The position numbers and the translations under genes are program-made. Positions 61,462-64,000 of a stretch of DNA of 64,000 nucleotides are shown here, one piece after another. Source of the DNA: CAZEAB01 sp964552945 (lineage in GTDB: Archaea; Nanobdellota; Nanobdellia; Woesearchaeales; GW2011-AR9); contig CAZKIP010000005.1 in the NCBI GenBank assembly GCA_964552945.1, forward strand, positions 31,980 through 95,979, given 5' to 3'. The first letter of the stretch is position 1, and each line of letters starts with the position of its first letter. A model generated the notes under the pieces. That model ran no database searches, was not told the DNA's origin, and was given only the letters and a program-made list of their open reading frames with translations.

Positions 61462-64000
61462 ATGAAACAAATAAAACTTTTTTCAATTTTGATTGTTGTT
61501 TTGTTGGCCCTTGCGGTTCCGGCTGCATTAGCTAAACCAACAATGACTACATACTGGTTACCTTCTGGAACCAGTGATCATACTATGTACCACGGTGAAC
61601 AAGCTCTTTTACAAATCAGTGCAGATGTTCACCCTAAAGAAGCACCTATTACTAATGTATTAGTTGACTTGTACAAAGATGGAAAAAGTGTTAAAACTTT
61701 GTATTCTCATAATTTCAAACCTACTTCTGAATTCAATAAGGAGTTAGATATTTTTGGAAATTATACTGATTTAGGAAGACTTAATGGTAAATATGTCATT
61801 AAAGCATTTGTTAATGGTATTCCAGCAGCAGAAGATTCAACCTTAACTGTTTTGAATCATGCACCTAAACTAAGTTTTTCTCCTACAGCTAAAGATTATA
61901 TTTACACTGTAAAATTAAACGAAAACTTCAAACTAACAATTGATGGTAGTGATGAAGATAAAAAAGATAAATTAAATTTTAAATTAGATTCAAACACTGA
62001 AGGTTACTATAAAGGTGGCCTTCCAGAAGGATTTGATCACAAACTAATTAATGATGGAAAAAGCGTTTTAGTTACTGGAGTAGGAAAAACCGTTGGTTTA
62101 CATAGTGTAAATGTTGTACTTACCGATGGAATTGATACTACTGAAAGAAAAATTTACTTTAATGTTGAAAATAATGCACCAACTATTGGTACTTTAGAAA
62201 ACATGAAAGTAAGTGAAAATGGAAAATTAAATTTTAAAGTAGCCGTTTCTGATTCAGATAAAGGTCAAAAAATGACTTTTGAAGCAGGAGCTTGCGACAA
62301 TACTTTATTAGGCTCATTAAATTGTTTTTCAATGGGTGTTTTTGGAAGTACTTATTCTGAATCTAAAGTTTCAAATCTGGGAGTTAAATTTAACAAGCAA
62401 ACTGGCGAAGTTACTTTTGAACCTGATTATGATTACTTGAAACATAATTGGAATACTAACGCTTTTGATTTCAAACCATATGGGGCTACATCTAAGAAAT
62501 TCAAACTAAGATTTAGAGCTAACGATGGATTTAGCAACACCAATTGGGAATATGTTACTGTTACTGTTTCAGACACTAACAGAGTTCCAAAACATCTTAG
62601 TACAGATGGAAGTACGGATGGCGAGGAAAATAAACCTATTGCTTTTTCATTAAAATTCAAAGATGATGATTCTGAGGATAGAGTTGTTGTCTCTTCAAAA
62701 GAAAAATTGCCTGAAGGAGCATCAGTTGATATCTATGGAAATTTCAAATGGACTCCTACTTACAAACAATCTGGAGAACATAAAATTGTTTTCACAGCAA
62801 CCGACAAACTGGATGTTGTTGAATTACCTATTACTATTAATGTTAAAGATGTTAACCAAGAACCTGTTTTAGCTACTATTGGAAATAAAGAGAAGCATGA
62901 AGGAGAAGAAGTTAAATTCAAAGTTGTTGCTACAGATGATGATGGGGATGTTTTAACTTATTCAACTGAAAATACCTTACTTAGTGATTTTTTCGATACT
63001 AAAACTCAAATTTTCTCTTGGGTACCTGATTACACTCAATCTGGAATTTACAAAATTACTTTTAAAGTAGACGATGGTAAAGGTGGATCAGACACCGAAA
63101 CTATTGAACTTAACATTTTAAATACAAACAAAGCACCAGTATTAAATCCTGTTGGAAATAAAGAAATTACGGAAGATGAACCGCTTGTTTTTACAATTAG
63201 TGCATCAGATGTAAACAAGGAAGATACCTTAACTTATAGTGTTGAGAGTACCGATTTAAAAGGCACCTCTGCAATATTTGATACTTTAACTCAAACATTT
63301 ACATGGAAACCATCTTTTGATGATGCTGGTTCGTACAAAGTAACTTTCAAAGTTTACGATGGAGAATTATATGGCACTGAAACGATTACTATCGTTGTGA
63401 AGGAAGGTAACCAAGCTCCTACTTTAAACCCTGTTGGGGATAAAGGAGTGAAAGAAGGAGTAAAACTTAGCTTTAAAGTTACTGGAACCGATCCTAACAA
63501 AGGAGATGCCTTAACTTATAGCGCTGAGAGTACTGAACTTAAAGATTTAAATGATAAGTTTGATGCTAAAACTCAAACCTTTTCCTGGACACCAACTTTA
63601 AAGGACGAAGGAACTTACAAAGTAACTTTCAAAGTAACCGATGGAAAATTGTCTTCAAGTGAAGAAATCACAATTACCGTTGGAAACGATAATCAGTTTC
63701 CTGTTTTAGAACAAATAGGGGATCAAAATGTTAAGGAAGAAGAAGAATTAACTTTTGTAGTTAAGGCTTCTGATTTTGATGGAGATGTTCTAACTTATTG
63801 GGCTACTGGAGATTTAAAAGATAACTTTGATCCTTTAACTCAAACATTCACTTGGACACCAACTACTGATGATTCAGGAACCTACAATATTGTTTTCAAA
63901 GTAACAGATGGTGAGTTTACTACTTTCCTACCTGTGAAAATTATTGTTAGTGACGTACCTCAAATTCCAGTAATGGATAAGATTGGTGACAAATCTGTTA
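61462..64000 (+). CDS. large secreted Ig/cadherin-like repeat protein (partial, runs off the end)
   Basis: The frame is open from ATG 61462 to the window edge (846 codons seen). GGTGA at 61449-61453 precedes the ATG; an in-frame ATG at 61447 is less likely. The signal peptide ends VPAALA-KP, as in the protein at 46516. The ectodomain contains at least four tandem ~93-residue He_PIG/cadherin-like domains from about 62860 on, each beginning PVL-x-x-IG/VG-[DN]-K/Q and containing F-[DS]-x-x-TQ-x-F-x-W-x-P and F-K-V-x-D-G. It is a surface filament or adhesin. It is the fourth gene of the envelope cluster. Confidence 0.85.
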   Translation, partial: MKQIKLFSILIVVLLALAVPAALAKPTMTTYWLPSGTSDHTMYHGEQALLQISADVHPKEAPITNVLVDLYKDGKSVKTLYSHNFKPTSEFNKELDIFGNYTDLGRLNGKYVIKAFVNGIPAAEDSTLTVLNHAPKLSFSPTAKDYIYTVKLNENFKLTIDGSDEDKKDKLNFKLDSNTEGYYKGGLPEGFDHKLINDGKSVLVTGVGKTVGLHSVNVVLTDGIDTTERKIYFNVENNAPTIGTLENMKVSENGKLNFKVAVSDSDKGQKMTFEAGACDNTLLGSLNCFSMGVFGSTYSESKVSNLGVKFNKQTGEVTFEPDYDYLKHNWNTNAFDFKPYGATSKKFKLRFRANDGFSNTNWEYVTVTVSDTNRVPKHLSTDGSTDGEENKPIAFSLKFKDDDSEDRVVVSSKEKLPEGASVDIYGNFKWTPTYKQSGEHKIVFTATDKLDVVELPITINVKDVNQEPVLATIGNKEKHEGEEVKFKVVATDDDGDVLTYSTENTLLSDFFDTKTQIFSWVPDYTQSGIYKITFKVDDGKGGSDTETIELNILNTNKAPVLNPVGNKEITEDEPLVFTISASDVNKEDTLTYSVESTDLKGTSAIFDTLTQTFTWKPSFDDAGSYKVTFKVYDGELYGTETITIVVKEGNQAPTLNPVGDKGVKEGVKLSFKVTGTDPNKGDALTYSAESTELKDLNDKFDAKTQTFSWTPTLKDEGTYKVTFKVTDGKLSSSEEITITVGNDNQFPVLEQIGDQNVKEEEELTFVVKASDFDGDVLTYWATGDLKDNFDPLTQTFTWTPTTDDSGTYNIVFKVTDGEFTTFLPVKIIVSDVPQIPVMDKIGDKSV

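Overview
The window is one gene-dense, AT-rich contig from an archaeon, most likely a DPANN-type lineage (Woesearchaeota/Pacearchaeota-like; this placement is inference). Archaeal hallmarks run along its whole length: topoisomerase VI A and B, archaeal DnaG primase, a HerA-type ATPase, Hef helicase-nuclease, aIF1A, aIF5B, aEF1-beta, Rio1 with the KH protein Dim2, Nog1, Trm1, RtcA, archaeal TrpRS and intron-bearing tRNAs. Most genes start with an ATG about 26 bp downstream of a TATA box (leaderless); a minority have a GGAGG-type Shine-Dalgarno site.

Layout. 1-6.8 kb: small membrane proteins, a tail-anchored class III nucleotidyl cyclase, an HTH_10 regulator, a TctA-like permease, a Kef-type antiporter and Nog1. 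6.9-13.1 kb: an ArsR-type regulator coupled to a 1973-residue surface protein. 13.2-20.6 kb: bacterial-type GyrA, a degenerate THUMP methyltransferase, a degenerate M50 protease and Hef. 20.6-26.4 kb: GTPase, TrpRS, an RNase H-like nuclease, an NFACT protein and two tRNA genes (Cys, Arg). 26.4-35.5 kb: lipoprotein-type cyclophilin, Top6B-Top6A, a GCS2-family ligase, Rio1-KH, two probable structured RNAs and DnaG. 35.6-40.3 kb: an intein-split HerA-type ATPase and a complete bacterial-type sigma-70 factor. 40.3-55.9 kb: HtpX/LemA, SpoIIM-like protein, RecB-like nuclease, aIF1A, LspA, an acidic-repeat surface protein, aIF5B, Trm1, aEF1-beta, RtcA, tRNA-Trp and an amino-acid permease. 55.9-64 kb: a four-gene envelope cluster (helical-repeat protein, membrane protein, beta-barrel-like protein, and an Ig/cadherin-like repeat protein that runs off the end).

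The most remarkable item is the sigma factor at 38295-40307. It has regions 1.2, 2, 3 (with finger) and 4, keeps the -10 and -35 recognition residues, carries a novel N-terminal domain, and sits behind an archaeal TATA box among archaeal genes. Second, all three tRNA genes carry 30-38 nt insertions in the T-loop, and tRNA-Trp appears to carry three insertions. Third, the 3' cluster includes a protein with a C-terminal sequence like an outer-membrane beta-barrel, which is unexpected in an archaeon. Several bacterial-type functions (gyrase, sigma, LspA with a lipobox protein, HtpX/LemA) are embedded in the archaeal core.
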